From Chloroflexota bacterium (GTDB taxonomy: Bacteria; Chloroflexota; Anaerolineae; B4-G1): a stretch of DNA of 12,674 nucleotides. The stretch covers positions 1 through 12,674 of the forward strand of contig QMOC01000013.1 of the NCBI GenBank assembly GCA_003648085.1, read 5' to 3'. The notes under the pieces are model-generated. The model was not told the DNA's origin. It saw only the letters and a program-made list of their open reading frames with translations, and did no database searches. Shown here piece by piece: positions 1 to 7,235 of the stretch. Positions within the stretch are counted from its first letter, which is position 1. The number at the start of each line of letters is the position of its first letter. The position numbers and the translations under genes are program-made.

Positions 1-132
1 AAGCGCGTGCGAACGCCTTATGGTGAGGGGAAGGTAGTGGATCTGCTGCCATTGCAGGGGAGGGTCATCGTTAAGGTAAAAGACCGACGTCTGGAACTGC
101 CGGTTGAGGAGGTGGAGCCGATTCCGGCGTAA
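1..132 (+). CDS. C-terminal tail of a PSP1/RicT-like protein (partial)
   Basis: Frame 1 is open from the left edge to TAA at 130-132 and encodes 43 residues beginning KRVRTPYGEGKVVDLLPLQG and ending in a VEEVEPI motif. The pattern of a beta-rich tail with a 'TP.GEGKVV' turn, an 'V.VKV' strand and a final 'EEVEP' resembles the C-terminal end of RicT/YaaT (PSP1 domain) proteins, which act with RicA and RicF in RNA maturation in Bacillus. The cysteine-bearing core of that family would lie outside the window, so the call rests on about 40 residues. It could be another small beta-barrel tail such as a KOW-like domain. It is followed by a hairpin and a fresh promoter, so it is probably not co-transcribed with the downstream genes. 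Confidence 0.55.
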   Translation, partial: KRVRTPYGEGKVVDLLPLQGRVIVKVKDRRLELPVEEVEPIPA

Positions 133-165
133 CGTCCAATGACCGAAGCAAGGATCAAGACCTAC

Positions 166-191
166 GGCCGCATTCGCCAGTGAATGCGGCC
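166..191 (+). terminator. Hairpin after the PSP1/RicT-like gene, possible terminator
   Basis: A perfect 10-bp stem (GGCCGCATTC at 166-175 and GAATGCGGCC at 182-191) encloses a 6-nt loop. It is followed by a pyrimidine run (ttgtccttcccc) rather than a clean T-tract, so intrinsic termination would be weak. It sits 33 bp after the stop codon and 22 bp before the next -35 box, which is where a terminator would be expected. Confidence 0.6.
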
Positions 192-213
192 TTGTCCTTC
201 CCCTGGAAGATGC

Positions 214-242
214 TTGACATTTGCCTCATTTGGTTGTATAAT
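214..242 (+). promoter_or_regulatory. Consensus sigma-70 promoter for the IclR gene
   Basis: TTGACA (214-219) and TATAAT (237-242) are separated by exactly 17 bp, a perfect match to the vegetative promoter consensus. Transcription would start near 249, giving a leader of about 90 nt before the GTG start at 340. A promoter this strong needs a repressor to be controllable, in line with the operator-like repeats beside it. It may drive the whole 340-12240 block, since no other obvious promoter is seen until 12326. Confidence 0.85.
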
Positions 243-244
243 AG

Positions 245-282
245 TGTTGCGTACAGGGAACAATGTTGCGTAATGCGCAACA
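245..282 (+). promoter_or_regulatory. Operator-like repeats, probable IclR-family binding site
   Basis: TGTTGCGTA occurs at 245-253 and again at 264-272, 19 bp apart. The second copy is the left half of a near-perfect palindrome, TGTTGCGTAATGCGCAACA (264-282), whose halves match at 8 of 9 positions around a single central base. The first copy overlaps the predicted transcription start and the palindrome lies just downstream, so bound protein would block the promoter. IclR-family proteins commonly bind palindromes of this length next to their own genes. Assignment to the adjacent regulator is inference from position. Confidence 0.65.
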
Positions 283-339
283 ACCAAGCGGTGCGTTCCC
301 TCGTTCGTTCTTCCTCATAAAGTCAGCCAGAGGCACGCG

Positions 340-1128
340 GTGTCGCAAGGACAGGTAGTCAAGTCGGTAAGGCGCGCTGTTGCTATCCTCCGTTCCTTCT
401 CTCTCGGAGAGCCAGAACTGAGTGTCACCCACCTCAGCCGAAGGCTGAACGTCCACAAGAGCACAGTCTCACGCCTGCTCTCCACGCTGGAAGCGGAAGG
501 CCTCGTTGATCGCAATCCCGAGACGGGGTGTTATCGCCTGGGTGTAGGCCTCATAGAACTGGCCGGCCTGGTGGTGCTTCACAGAGACCTACGGCAAGCA
601 GCGCGCCCGCTGCTACGCCAATTGGCCGACCAGACCCAGGAGACGGTGAACCTGGCGGTTCGTGACGGCAACGAGGTGATTAACATCGAACAGGTGGTGC
701 CCCGCGACCGGCGTGTATTGAACATCGGCTGGGTGGGACGCCGTACTCCTCTGCACGCCTCTTCCACCGGCAAGGTGTTGCTGGCCTACTTGCCGGAGGC
801 GGAACTGAATGCCTTGATTCAGAATCCGCTACCCCGCTTCACCGAGTATACCATCACCGACGCTCAGGTCTTGCGCGCCGAGTTGGCACTAGTGCGCCAG
901 CGGGGATATGCCACCGGGCTGGAGGAACTGGAGAACGGTCTGAATGCGGTAGCCGCGCCTGTCCGCGATCACACCGGTCAGGTGATCGCCACTGTTAGCG
1001 CGGCAGGGCCGTCCTATCGTTTCTCCAGAGAGCATATTAAGAAGGAAGCGGCGGCGCAGGTGATTGCCTGCGCAGAGCAGATTTCGCGCGCGCTTGGCTT
1101 TGCTCGGACGGGCGAGACAGAATCATAG
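340..1128 (+). CDS. IclR-family transcriptional regulator
   Basis: This is a full-length (262 aa) regulator of the IclR family. An N-terminal winged helix-turn-helix spans about residues 8-70, with the recognition helix near 39-54 (HKSTVSRLLSTLEAEG). An IclR effector-binding domain fills about 85-250, including the characteristic 'RTPLHASSTGKVLLAYLP' segment and a late 'GL.ELENGLNAVAAPVRD' segment. The GTG start at 340 is chosen because AGAGG lies 6 nt upstream and the protein begins directly before the domain. The gene follows a consensus promoter flanked by palindromic half sites, so autorepression is likely. It is the first gene of a block for uptake and demethylation of a quaternary amine, so its ligand is probably a substrate or product of that pathway. 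The ligand cannot be read from the sequence. Confidence 0.93.
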   Translation: MSQGQVVKSVRRAVAILRSFSLGEPELSVTHLSRRLNVHKSTVSRLLSTLEAEGLVDRNPETGCYRLGVGLIELAGLVVLHRDLRQAARPLLRQLADQTQETVNLAVRDGNEVINIEQVVPRDRRVLNIGWVGRRTPLHASSTGKVLLAYLPEAELNALIQNPLPRFTEYTITDAQVLRAELALVRQRGYATGLEELENGLNAVAAPVRDHTGQVIATVSAAGPSYRFSREHIKKEAAAQVIACAEQISRALGFARTGETES

Positions 1129-1151
1129 CGCGGCCTATCGCCGCAATCAAC

Positions 1152-1207
1152 GTAGGACAAGATGCCATCTTGTCCCACAAGATTCTCGCGGACAAGGCAA
1201 ATCTTGT
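1152..1207 (+). repeat. Leader with four alternating ACAAGAT/ATCTTGT copies, two hairpins
   Basis: The 7-mer ACAAGAT and its reverse complement ATCTTGT alternate: 1157-1163 (forward), 1167-1173 (reverse), 1177-1183 (forward) and 1201-1207 (reverse). Neighbours form a hairpin with a perfect 9-bp core (1155-1163 with 1167-1175, 3-nt loop) and another with an 8-bp stem (1177-1184 with 1200-1207). Copies 2 and 3 could instead pair with each other. The element fills the gap between the regulator gene and the permease gene and ends 13 bp before the AGGAGG ribosome binding site. It could be an RNA switch, an attenuator or simply a dispersed repeat. Confidence 0.6.
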
Positions 1208-1231
1208 AGGGCAATTCTATAGGAGGATAAG

Positions 1232-2644
1232 ATGCTGGGGGAGCTATTTGCCAGTTGGATGAAGGTACTGACGCAACCCAACGTCGAGACCTTTGAGGCA
1301 GAGAAACAGGTCGCCAATGCCTCCAAATTGCTGGTCGCTCTCCTGCTTGCCGGGCTGGTGACCGGGTTGACCACGATACCCATAGGGAGAGAGCCTGTAT
1401 CTACGCTCTTGAGCATAGGGACGACCATGCTCACCGTCGTCGCCGACTTCGTGGTCATTGCACTCATTCTATTCGTTATTGTCAAGATCGTAGGCGGGAC
1501 AGGCAGTTTTCTCACACACTGCTATCTGTTGTCGCTCCCAGCGGCGCCGCTCATCGTTATCGCCTCCCTGTTTGGCCGTGACGGTCTGGCAGCCGTCATT
1601 CTGGACCCACTGGCCCCGTTGGGGCTTGGGCGCGTCATTCCAATCCTGTTGGGCATCTATGGCGTCTTTCTACTGCTTCTGGCCTTGCAGGCCGCTCACG
1701 GGCTGAGGGCCAGCCACGCGGTCAACGTGGTTTTGATAGCGCTGGCTATTTGGGCAGTTTTGGACGTGGCGGCTATGTTCGTCGCCGGCGCTGATAACAT
1801 TCTGACCAAGACAGTGCGATTTATGAGTGCCAACAGCGAGCAACTACTGGAGCAGGCTATCTCGCACGTCTGGCTGGTGATCTTCTCTATGCTCATCGCC
1901 ATCGTACTGGGAGTGGTGGCGGGGATACTCATTACCTTGCCGCCTCGGCGCCCGCGTCCTTCCCATCTTCTGCTTCTCCTGCCCCTGGCTCTCTTCGTCT
2001 TTGTTTACCTGGGCGCCACGGGGACTTTCGGGCAGCCACTGATGCACTCGTTGAAGGCCATCATCCCCCGGGCGCAGGGGGTTGGGCTGACGGGGGCTGC
2101 GCTGACAGTGCTTTTCTATTTGCTGTTCACCTTCGGAGAGCGGGCAGCCGACCCGGTGCTTTACGCAGCAGGGATTATGCTGACCTTCCCCAGTATCGGA
2201 TTGTTCGGGCTCCTTATTCCTCTCTTCGGCATCGGCTTCATAAACGCGGCAGTGGCGCTGATCCTCTACGCCCAGTTGCCTATCCTGCGCAACACCTACA
2301 CGGGCATCAAGGATGTCCCTTCTGCTATCATCGAAGCCGGCCGGGGTATGGGGATGACGGAGTGGCAAATTATGTACAAGGTAAAGTTACCCATGACCGT
2401 GCCGGTCCTCATGGCTGGCATCAGAGTTTCGATGGTCATGATCGTGGGCATCGCTGCGATCGCCAAACTGATCGGCGTCACCTGTCTGGGCAAGTATATC
2501 TTCGACGGCATTGGCCGTGGTAGTGACCCGATGGTCATCGCCGGTGCCATAGGCGTCTCGATCTTTGCCCTGTTGATAGACGGTTTACTGGGCTGGGCCC
2601 AGAAGAGACTTACACCGGCCGGCCTGCGGGAACGTTCCGCCTGA
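1232..2644 (+). CDS. OpuC-type ABC permease with an N-terminal Yip1-like domain
   Basis: At 470 aa this is about twice the size of a normal OpuC/ProW permease. Residues about 10-190 hold a five-helix hydrophobic domain preceded by 'LTQPNVETFEAEKQ', which resembles the Yip1 family. Residues about 205-460 are a binding-protein-dependent permease. Its EAA loop (IIEAGRGMGMTEWQI, 366-380, continuing to KLP at 385-387) contacts the ATPase, and the segment 'LTFPSIGLFGLLIPLFGIG' (317-335) is typical of OpuCB/OpuCD proteins. Between the first permease helix (about 212-237) and that segment lies an extra stretch of about 65 residues (241-304) with two more hydrophobic helices. A strong AGGAGG lies 5 nt before ATG 1232. 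With the ATPase and second permease downstream, this would form a heterodimeric importer for betaine-like compounds. The role of the Yip1-like part is unknown. Confidence 0.88.
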   Translation: MLGELFASWMKVLTQPNVETFEAEKQVANASKLLVALLLAGLVTGLTTIPIGREPVSTLLSIGTTMLTVVADFVVIALILFVIVKIVGGTGSFLTHCYLLSLPAAPLIVIASLFGRDGLAAVILDPLAPLGLGRVIPILLGIYGVFLLLLALQAAHGLRASHAVNVVLIALAIWAVLDVAAMFVAGADNILTKTVRFMSANSEQLLEQAISHVWLVIFSMLIAIVLGVVAGILITLPPRRPRPSHLLLLLPLALFVFVYLGATGTFGQPLMHSLKAIIPRAQGVGLTGAALTVLFYLLFTFGERAADPVLYAAGIMLTFPSIGLFGLLIPLFGIGFINAAVALILYAQLPILRNTYTGIKDVPSAIIEAGRGMGMTEWQIMYKVKLPMTVPVLMAGIRVSMVMIVGIAAIAKLIGVTCLGKYIFDGIGRGSDPMVIAGAIGVSIFALLIDGLLGWAQKRLTPAGLRERSA

Positions 2645-2676
2645 TCATCTGTCTCTGGCGAAGAGGAGAAGTGATT

Positions 2677-3795
2677 ATGATCAAACTAGAGCATGTGACC
2701 AAGATTTATCCGGGCCAGACAGAGCCTGCGGTGAACGATCTCTCCCTGGAGGTGCCGGATGGGGAGATTTGCATCCTGGTTGGGCCGTCTGGCTGCGGTA
2801 AGACCACCACGATGAAGATGGTCAACCGCTTGATTGAGCCCACCAGCGGCAAGATTTACGTCGAGGGGCAGGATGTGATGCAGATGGACCCCATCCAACT
2901 GCGCCGCAGCATCGGCTACGTCATCCAGGAGATTGGCCTCTTCCCGCACATGACGATCGCCGAGAACATCGGTACGGTGCCGAAGTTGTTAGGCTGGGAC
3001 GATGCGCGCATCGCGCGGCGGGTGGACGAACTTCTGGAGTTGATGGGGATAGAACCCGCTGAGTATCGCGACCGCTATCCCCGCGAGCTCTCGGGCGGTC
3101 AGCAGCAGCGCATCGGTGTGGCGCGCGCCATGGCGGCGGACCCCCACGTCATGCTGATGGACGAGCCCTTTGGAGCCATTGACCCCATCACCCGCGACCG
3201 ACTGCAGAACGAGTTTCTGCGTCTGCAGCAGAAGATTCGCAAGACAATTATTTTCGTCACCCACGACATCAACGAAGCGATTAAGATGGGCGACAAGATC
3301 GCCATCTTGAACGTCGGGGGGATTCTGGAGCAGTATGGCTCGCCGAGCGAGATTCTCTCTCACCCCGCCAATCCGTTCGTGGAAGATTTTGTGGGGGCTG
3401 ATCGAGCCTTGAAGTGGCTCAATCTCGTGCGCGTGGAAGAGGTGATGGACCAGCATCCCCCGCTGATCTTCGATACTCAGAGCGTCCGCGAGGCAAGGCA
3501 GTTCATGCAAGAGAGAGGCCTGGATTTCGTCTACGTCATCGGCGCAGACCGGAGCCTGAAGGGCTACGTGAACGCCCGGGACCTGGAGGGCCAACAAGGG
3601 TGGGTGGATGCGTTTCTCACTCCTGCCGCGGTCAGCATCCAACTGGGCACCAGCCTGAGGGACACGCTGTCGGAGTTGCTGGCCTCTGACTACCGGACGG
3701 CGTGTGTGGTGGATGAGGAGCAGCGAGTGCGTGGGCTCATTCAACTGGACGCGATCCAGGAAGCCCTCAGCGCCAGGAAGGGGGGTGAGAGATGA
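2677..3795 (+). CDS. opuCA: OpuCA/ProV-type ABC transporter ATPase with CBS domains
   Basis: A 372-aa ATPase for quaternary-ammonium import. Walker A is GPSGCGKTT (36-44), the Q-loop lies around Q84, the signature is LSGGQQQR (138-145), Walker B is VMLMDEP (158-164), the D-loop is GAID (166-169) and the switch histidine is H196. The C-terminal part (about 253-365) carries two CBS-like units, as in OpuCA. In characterised homologues this region senses ionic strength or cyclic di-AMP. ATG 2677 is preferred over GTG 2671 because GAGGAG (2663-2668) is 8 nt from the ATG but only 2 nt from the GTG. The stop overlaps the next start (ATGA at 3792-3795), so the two are translationally coupled. Presence of CBS domains suggests that osmotic gating may be kept even though the neighbours point to catabolism. 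Confidence 0.94.
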   Translation: MIKLEHVTKIYPGQTEPAVNDLSLEVPDGEICILVGPSGCGKTTTMKMVNRLIEPTSGKIYVEGQDVMQMDPIQLRRSIGYVIQEIGLFPHMTIAENIGTVPKLLGWDDARIARRVDELLELMGIEPAEYRDRYPRELSGGQQQRIGVARAMAADPHVMLMDEPFGAIDPITRDRLQNEFLRLQQKIRKTIIFVTHDINEAIKMGDKIAILNVGGILEQYGSPSEILSHPANPFVEDFVGADRALKWLNLVRVEEVMDQHPPLIFDTQSVREARQFMQERGLDFVYVIGADRSLKGYVNARDLEGQQGWVDAFLTPAAVSIQLGTSLRDTLSELLASDYRTACVVDEEQRVRGLIQLDAIQEALSARKGGER

Positions 3796-4583
3796 CGGCT
3801 ACTTCGTTCGGACGCCTTCGCACATCGAACGTGACCCCGGTGCTTAAAGAAGTCCTGGGTTGGGTGGTAGTCCCTATCCTGCTGGCTATCGTGGTGGTGC
3901 TGCTCTACAATCAGGTCATCTACCGCATCGAGCCGGAGACGATGACATACCGCATGTTCTTCGATCAAACCGGCCGGCCTGCCAAACTTACCCGCTATAT
4001 CCTGCTCCATATGGAAGTCGTTTTCGTCTCCGCGCTGTTGGCCGTGCTGACCGCGGTCCCGGCCGGCATTCTCATCACGCGGGAGGGATTCCGTGACTTC
4101 GCCCCTCTAATCCTGGGCGTGGCCAATATCGGCCAGACGGTGCCCAGTATGGCCATCCTGGGCCTTTCCATGGCCTTTCTGGGCATCGGTTTTAAGCCCT
4201 CCATCTTTGCCCTGTGGTTCTACTCCCTGTTGCCCATCGTGCGCAACACGGCCACCGGCATTGACGAGGTGGATCGGGCCGTTATCGAAGCGGCGCGAGG
4301 CATGGGGATGACCAAGCGGCAGATTCTGTTCCGCATCGAGTTACCACTGGCTCTCAACATCATCTTCGCCGGTATCCGCACGGCGGTGGTGATCAACGTA
4401 GGCACGGCGGCTCTGGTCACCTTCATCGGCTGGCCCACCCTGGGCCATCCTATAGCGGCCGGCCTCCGTGTGAGGCGGACTGATATGGTCGTCGTGGCAT
4501 CAATCCTGATTGCGGTGTTCGCCATTGGTCTTGACTTCATTATGGGGAAAGTTCAGCAATTGCTGGCACCGCGCGGCGTTTAG
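3792..4583 (+). CDS. OpuC/ProW-type ABC transporter permease
   Basis: A 263-aa inner-membrane permease. A first hydrophobic helix spans about 20-42, followed by a loop, then the permease core from about 66 to 255. The core contains 'ANIGQTVPSMAILGLSMAFL' (111-130) and the EAA loop 'IEAARGMGMTKRQILFRIEL' (165-184), which docks on the ATPase. Its EAA loop is nearly the same as that of the fused permease upstream, as expected for the two halves of one heterodimer. The start overlaps the ATPase stop by 4 nt, and GGGGGTGAG just upstream serves as ribosome binding site. Unlike the upstream permease it has no Yip1-like domain and no inserted helices, so it is close to the usual family layout apart from its longer N-terminus. 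Confidence 0.92.
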   Translation: MTATSFGRLRTSNVTPVLKEVLGWVVVPILLAIVVVLLYNQVIYRIEPETMTYRMFFDQTGRPAKLTRYILLHMEVVFVSALLAVLTAVPAGILITREGFRDFAPLILGVANIGQTVPSMAILGLSMAFLGIGFKPSIFALWFYSLLPIVRNTATGIDEVDRAVIEAARGMGMTKRQILFRIELPLALNIIFAGIRTAVVINVGTAALVTFIGWPTLGHPIAAGLRVRRTDMVVVASILIAVFAIGLDFIMGKVQQLLAPRGV

Positions 4584-4707
4584 CCTGGCGGCGGCCACTC
4601 GATCTCGCGGCCTGGATTCGGGACACGAAGGAGGTGATGTCTGATTAGCAGAAGCGAAAGCCTGTATCCGAGTGAGTATCACTAATCATGTAGTAAGGAG
4701 GAATGAG

Positions 4708-5652
4708 ATGAGAAGGCTATTCAGTGTTCTAAGTCTGCTGGTCGTCGTGGCAATGTTGCTGATGGCCTGTGGCAAGACGGCTCAGGAAAAAGAGATCACC
4801 GTCAGTTCCAAGAACTTCACCGAGCAGTACCTTCTGGGGTGGATGACCGTCCTGGCCCTCCAGGACGCCGGCTTCACCGTCAACAATAAGGTTGACCTGG
4901 GGGGCACAAGTGTCAACCGGGAAGCCCTGGAGTCCGGCGAAGTGGATCTCTATTGGGAGTACACCGGCACGGCCTGGATGGTCCATCTGGGGCACGAGGA
5001 GGCCATCACCGATCCCCAGGAGTGCTACGACAAGGTCAAGGCCGAGGATGCCGCCAACGGCCTCGTCTGGCTGGAGATGGCTCCCTTCAACGACACCTAC
5101 ACGCTGATGATGACCAAGGAAGCCGGCGCCCAGTACGGCGTCCAAAAACTCTCCGACTTGCCCGCCTACCTGGAACAGAACCCCGACGCGATCCTCTGTT
5201 CTGACGAAGAGTGGACCGTGCGACCTGACGGCTACCCGGCATTGCAGGAAAAGTACGGCTTTGCCTTCAAGGAGGAGAATGTGCGCACGATGGAGATTGG
5301 GGTGACCTACAAGGCGCTGCGGGACGGTGAGTGTGACCTGGCCATGGGCTTTGCCACCGACGGCCGCATCGCCGCCTGGGGCTTGTTCAACCTGGAGGAT
5401 GACAAGCAGTTCTTCCCTGTCTACAACCCCGCACCGGTAGTGCGCAAAGACGTGCTGGACAAGTACCCCGAGATCGCGGATATTCTGTCTCCTATTGCTA
5501 AGGCCTTGGATACCGATACTATGACCTACCTCAACAGCTTGGTGGATGTAGGCGAGGATCAGGAACTGGACACCGGCGACGAGCAGGATCCCAAGGATGT
5601 GGCCTGCAACTTCCTGCTGGAGAACAATCTGATTAAGAGTTGCGGCGACTAG
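4708..5652 (+). CDS. OpuC-type glycine betaine/osmoprotectant-binding lipoprotein
   Basis: A 314-aa substrate-binding protein. Residues 1-21 form a lipoprotein signal with lipobox LMAC and lipidated Cys21, so it is anchored to the outer face of the membrane. The mature part is an OpuAC domain: 'ITVSSKNFTEQYLLGWM' (30-46), 'GGTSVNREALESGEVDLYWE' (65-84), 'NDTYTLMM' (128-135) and 'GFATDGRI' (214-221). Aromatic residues in these motifs (Tyr82, Trp83, Tyr85, Tyr131) are candidates for the cage that holds a trimethylammonium group. ATG 4708 is chosen because AAGGAGG (4695-4701) lies 6 nt upstream and the signal peptide begins there; an in-frame ATG at 4672 would add 12 residues before it. The exact ligand (glycine betaine, choline, carnitine, proline betaine) cannot be told. 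The mature domain carries five cysteines after Cys21, more than usual. Confidence 0.93.
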   Translation: MRRLFSVLSLLVVVAMLLMACGKTAQEKEITVSSKNFTEQYLLGWMTVLALQDAGFTVNNKVDLGGTSVNREALESGEVDLYWEYTGTAWMVHLGHEEAITDPQECYDKVKAEDAANGLVWLEMAPFNDTYTLMMTKEAGAQYGVQKLSDLPAYLEQNPDAILCSDEEWTVRPDGYPALQEKYGFAFKEENVRTMEIGVTYKALRDGECDLAMGFATDGRIAAWGLFNLEDDKQFFPVYNPAPVVRKDVLDKYPEIADILSPIAKALDTDTMTYLNSLVDVGEDQELDTGDEQDPKDVACNFLLENNLIKSCGD

Positions 5653-5681
5653 CACATCTGTCAGGATGAGATGTAACGCGA

Positions 5682-5710
5682 GGGCCGGCCGCGGTTGCCG
5701 TGGTCGGCCC
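5682..5710 (+). other. GC-rich hairpin between binding protein and methyltransferase genes
   Basis: Thirteen paired positions (5682-5694 with 5698-5710, two of them G-U in RNA) close on a TTG loop. No T-tract follows, so this is not a classical intrinsic terminator. It lies 30 bp after the binding-protein stop and ends 11 nt before the AAAGGAG ribosome binding site of the next gene. It could protect the upstream transcript end, be a processing site, or adjust expression between the transporter genes and the enzyme genes. Confidence 0.6.
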
Positions 5711-5736
5711 AAGCGTTGCGCAAAGGAGTGAAGGCT

Positions 5737-6582
5737 ATGGAGACCATCCTCAAGGGAACAAAGGAGGTCGTTCGCATCGCTCCTGACCGCCCTACGGTGC
5801 TCATCGGGGAGCGTATCAACCCCACCGGGCGCAAGCGGCTGGCGGCCGAGTTCGTCGCGGGCAACGTCGAGATCGTCAAGGACGAGGCGCTGGCTCAGGT
5901 CGCTGCCGGTGCCGACGTGATTGATGTGAACGTGGGCGCGGCCGGCGTGGACCAGATGGCGCTGCTGCCCCGCGCCGTGGAGATGGTCCAGGAGGTGGTG
6001 GAGGTTCCCCTCAGCATTGACACGCCAGACCCCGCAGCATTGGCTGCCGCGCTGAAAGTCTACCAGGGCAAGCCGCTGGTCAACTCGGTCAACGGCGAGG
6101 AGAAGAACCTGAGCCGCGTCCTGCCGCTGGTGGCCGAGCACGGGGCAGCGGTCATCGGCCTGTGTATGGACGACGAGGGCATCCCTGATGACCCACACAG
6201 ACGGCTGGAGATCGCCCTCAAGATTGTCGAGCGGGCCGAGGCTTTGGGCATCCCCCGCGAGGACGTCCTGATTGACTGCCTGGCCCTGACCGTCGGCGCC
6301 GATTCCAAAGCCGCGCTGGTCACGCTGGAGGCCATCCGCCTGGTCAGGGCCGAACTGGGCGTCAACATGACGCTGGGGGCCAGCAACGTCTCCTTCGGTC
6401 TGCCGGACCGTGAGGTGCTCAACCGGGCGTTCCTAGCCATGGCCATCTGGGAGGGCGTCAATGCTCCCATCGTCAACGCGGCGCGGGTCAGACAGACTGT
6501 GCTAGCGGTGGATGTGCTCCTGGGGCGAGACGAGTTCGCGACGAGGTACATCAAGCACTATCGCAAGAGGCAGAATAAATGA
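5737..6582 (+). CDS. Pterin-binding methyltransferase (MtgA/AcsE/MetH-like)
   Basis: A 281-aa TIM-barrel protein of the pterin-binding family that moves methyl groups between a corrinoid protein and tetrahydrofolate. 'VLIGERINPTGRKR' (21-34) matches the start of the MetH/AcsE pterin-binding domain. 'DVNVG' (63-67), 'SIDT' (93-96) and 'VNSVNGE' (115-121) follow in family order. 'GASNVSFGLP' (214-223) contains the conserved Asn (N217) that helps activate the folate N5 in AcsE-type enzymes. ATG 5737 is chosen over an in-frame ATG at 5695 because AAAGGAG (5722-5728) lies 8 nt upstream and the earlier start lies inside the hairpin. It overlaps the corrinoid gene by 4 nt (ATGA), a strong sign of a working pair. 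The closest characterised role is MtgA of Desulfitobacterium glycine betaine metabolism, forming methyl-tetrahydrofolate. Confidence 0.9.
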   Translation: METILKGTKEVVRIAPDRPTVLIGERINPTGRKRLAAEFVAGNVEIVKDEALAQVAAGADVIDVNVGAAGVDQMALLPRAVEMVQEVVEVPLSIDTPDPAALAAALKVYQGKPLVNSVNGEEKNLSRVLPLVAEHGAAVIGLCMDDEGIPDDPHRRLEIALKIVERAEALGIPREDVLIDCLALTVGADSKAALVTLEAIRLVRAELGVNMTLGASNVSFGLPDREVLNRAFLAMAIWEGVNAPIVNAARVRQTVLAVDVLLGRDEFATRYIKHYRKRQNK

Positions 6583-7235
6583 GCGACATACTCAAGCAAA
6601 TCGCGGAGAAACTATACGACGGTGAAGATGATGCGGTTGCCGAACTGACGCAAAGGGCACTCGATGAAGGGCTGACGCCGGCAGAGGTGCTCAACGGCGG
6701 GCTCCTCGCCGGGATGGACCGGGTCGGCGTGGACTTCCGGGACGGCGAGTTATTCGTGCCCGAAGTGCTCATCGCCGCGCGTGCGATGCACGCTGGCATG
6801 GCCATCCTGCGCCCGTTGTTGACCGAGAGTGACGTGCCGTCGGCCGGCAAGGTGGTCATAGGCACCGTCGAGGGCGACTTGCACGACATCGGCAAGAACC
6901 TGGTGGGCATGATGCTGGAGGGCGGCGGCTTCGAGATCGTTGACCTGGGCACTGATGTCCCTCCCGATAGGTTTATCGAGGCGATCAAGATGGAGCATCC
7001 AAACCTCATCGGCATGTCGGCGCTGCTGACCACCACTATGCCGAGCATGAAGCGCACAATTGACGCGCTGATGGAAGCAGGTCTGCGGGACACTGTGCGG
7101 GTGATGGTCGGTGGTGCTCCGGTCACCCAGACCTTCGCCGACGAGATTGGCGCCGATGGCTATGCGCCCGATGCGGCTTCAGCGGTCGAACTGGCGCGCT
7201 CGCTGGCAGGGCAGATAAATAAGTCAGATGGATGA
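6579..7235 (+). CDS. Corrinoid (B12-binding) methyl-carrier protein, MtgC/MttC-like
   Basis: A 218-aa protein with the two-part layout of methyltransferase corrinoid proteins. A helical cap domain occupies about residues 1-88, including 'GLLAGMDRVGVDFRDGELFV' (41-60). A Rossmann-like B12-binding domain follows from about 90. The cobalt-ligating motif DLHDIG (100-105) gives His102 as lower axial ligand, and 'GMSALLTTTMPSMK' and 'VMVGGAPVT' follow as in MtbC, MttC and MtgC. It would accept a methyl group from one or both MttB proteins encoded downstream and give it to the folate enzyme encoded just upstream. It is the only corrinoid protein in the window although there are two MttB genes. Its start overlaps the upstream stop and its end overlaps the next gene by 8 bp. 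Confidence 0.94.
   Translation: MSDILKQIAEKLYDGEDDAVAELTQRALDEGLTPAEVLNGGLLAGMDRVGVDFRDGELFVPEVLIAARAMHAGMAILRPLLTESDVPSAGKVVIGTVEGDLHDIGKNLVGMMLEGGGFEIVDLGTDVPPDRFIEAIKMEHPNLIGMSALLTTTMPSMKRTIDALMEAGLRDTVRVMVGGAPVTQTFADEIGADGYAPDAASAVELARSLAGQINKSDG

Noticed and set aside
2989..3744. A 251-codon reverse-strand frame
   Set aside because: It is entirely opposite the ATPase gene, whose Walker and signature motifs are intact. The reverse translation shows no family motif.
4637..4648. Three-codon ORF (ATG TCT GAT TAG) after AAGGAGG in the gap before the binding-protein gene
   Set aside because: The spacing from AAGGAGG to the ATG is only 2 nt and the peptide is too short to judge. A weak 7-bp inverted repeat (TGATTAG at 4642-4648, CTAATCA at 4682-4688) has a 33-nt loop, so it is not convincing either.
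5695..5736. Earlier start for the folate methyltransferase
   Set aside because: The codon at 5695 falls within the hairpin loop region and has no Shine-Dalgarno, whereas ATG 5737 is preceded by AAAGGAG at 8 nt.
4729..6198. A 489-codon open frame on the reverse strand
   Set aside because: It lies opposite the binding-protein and methyltransferase genes, which have clear motifs and ribosome binding sites. High GC content keeps the opposite strand open, and its translation shows no recognisable domain.
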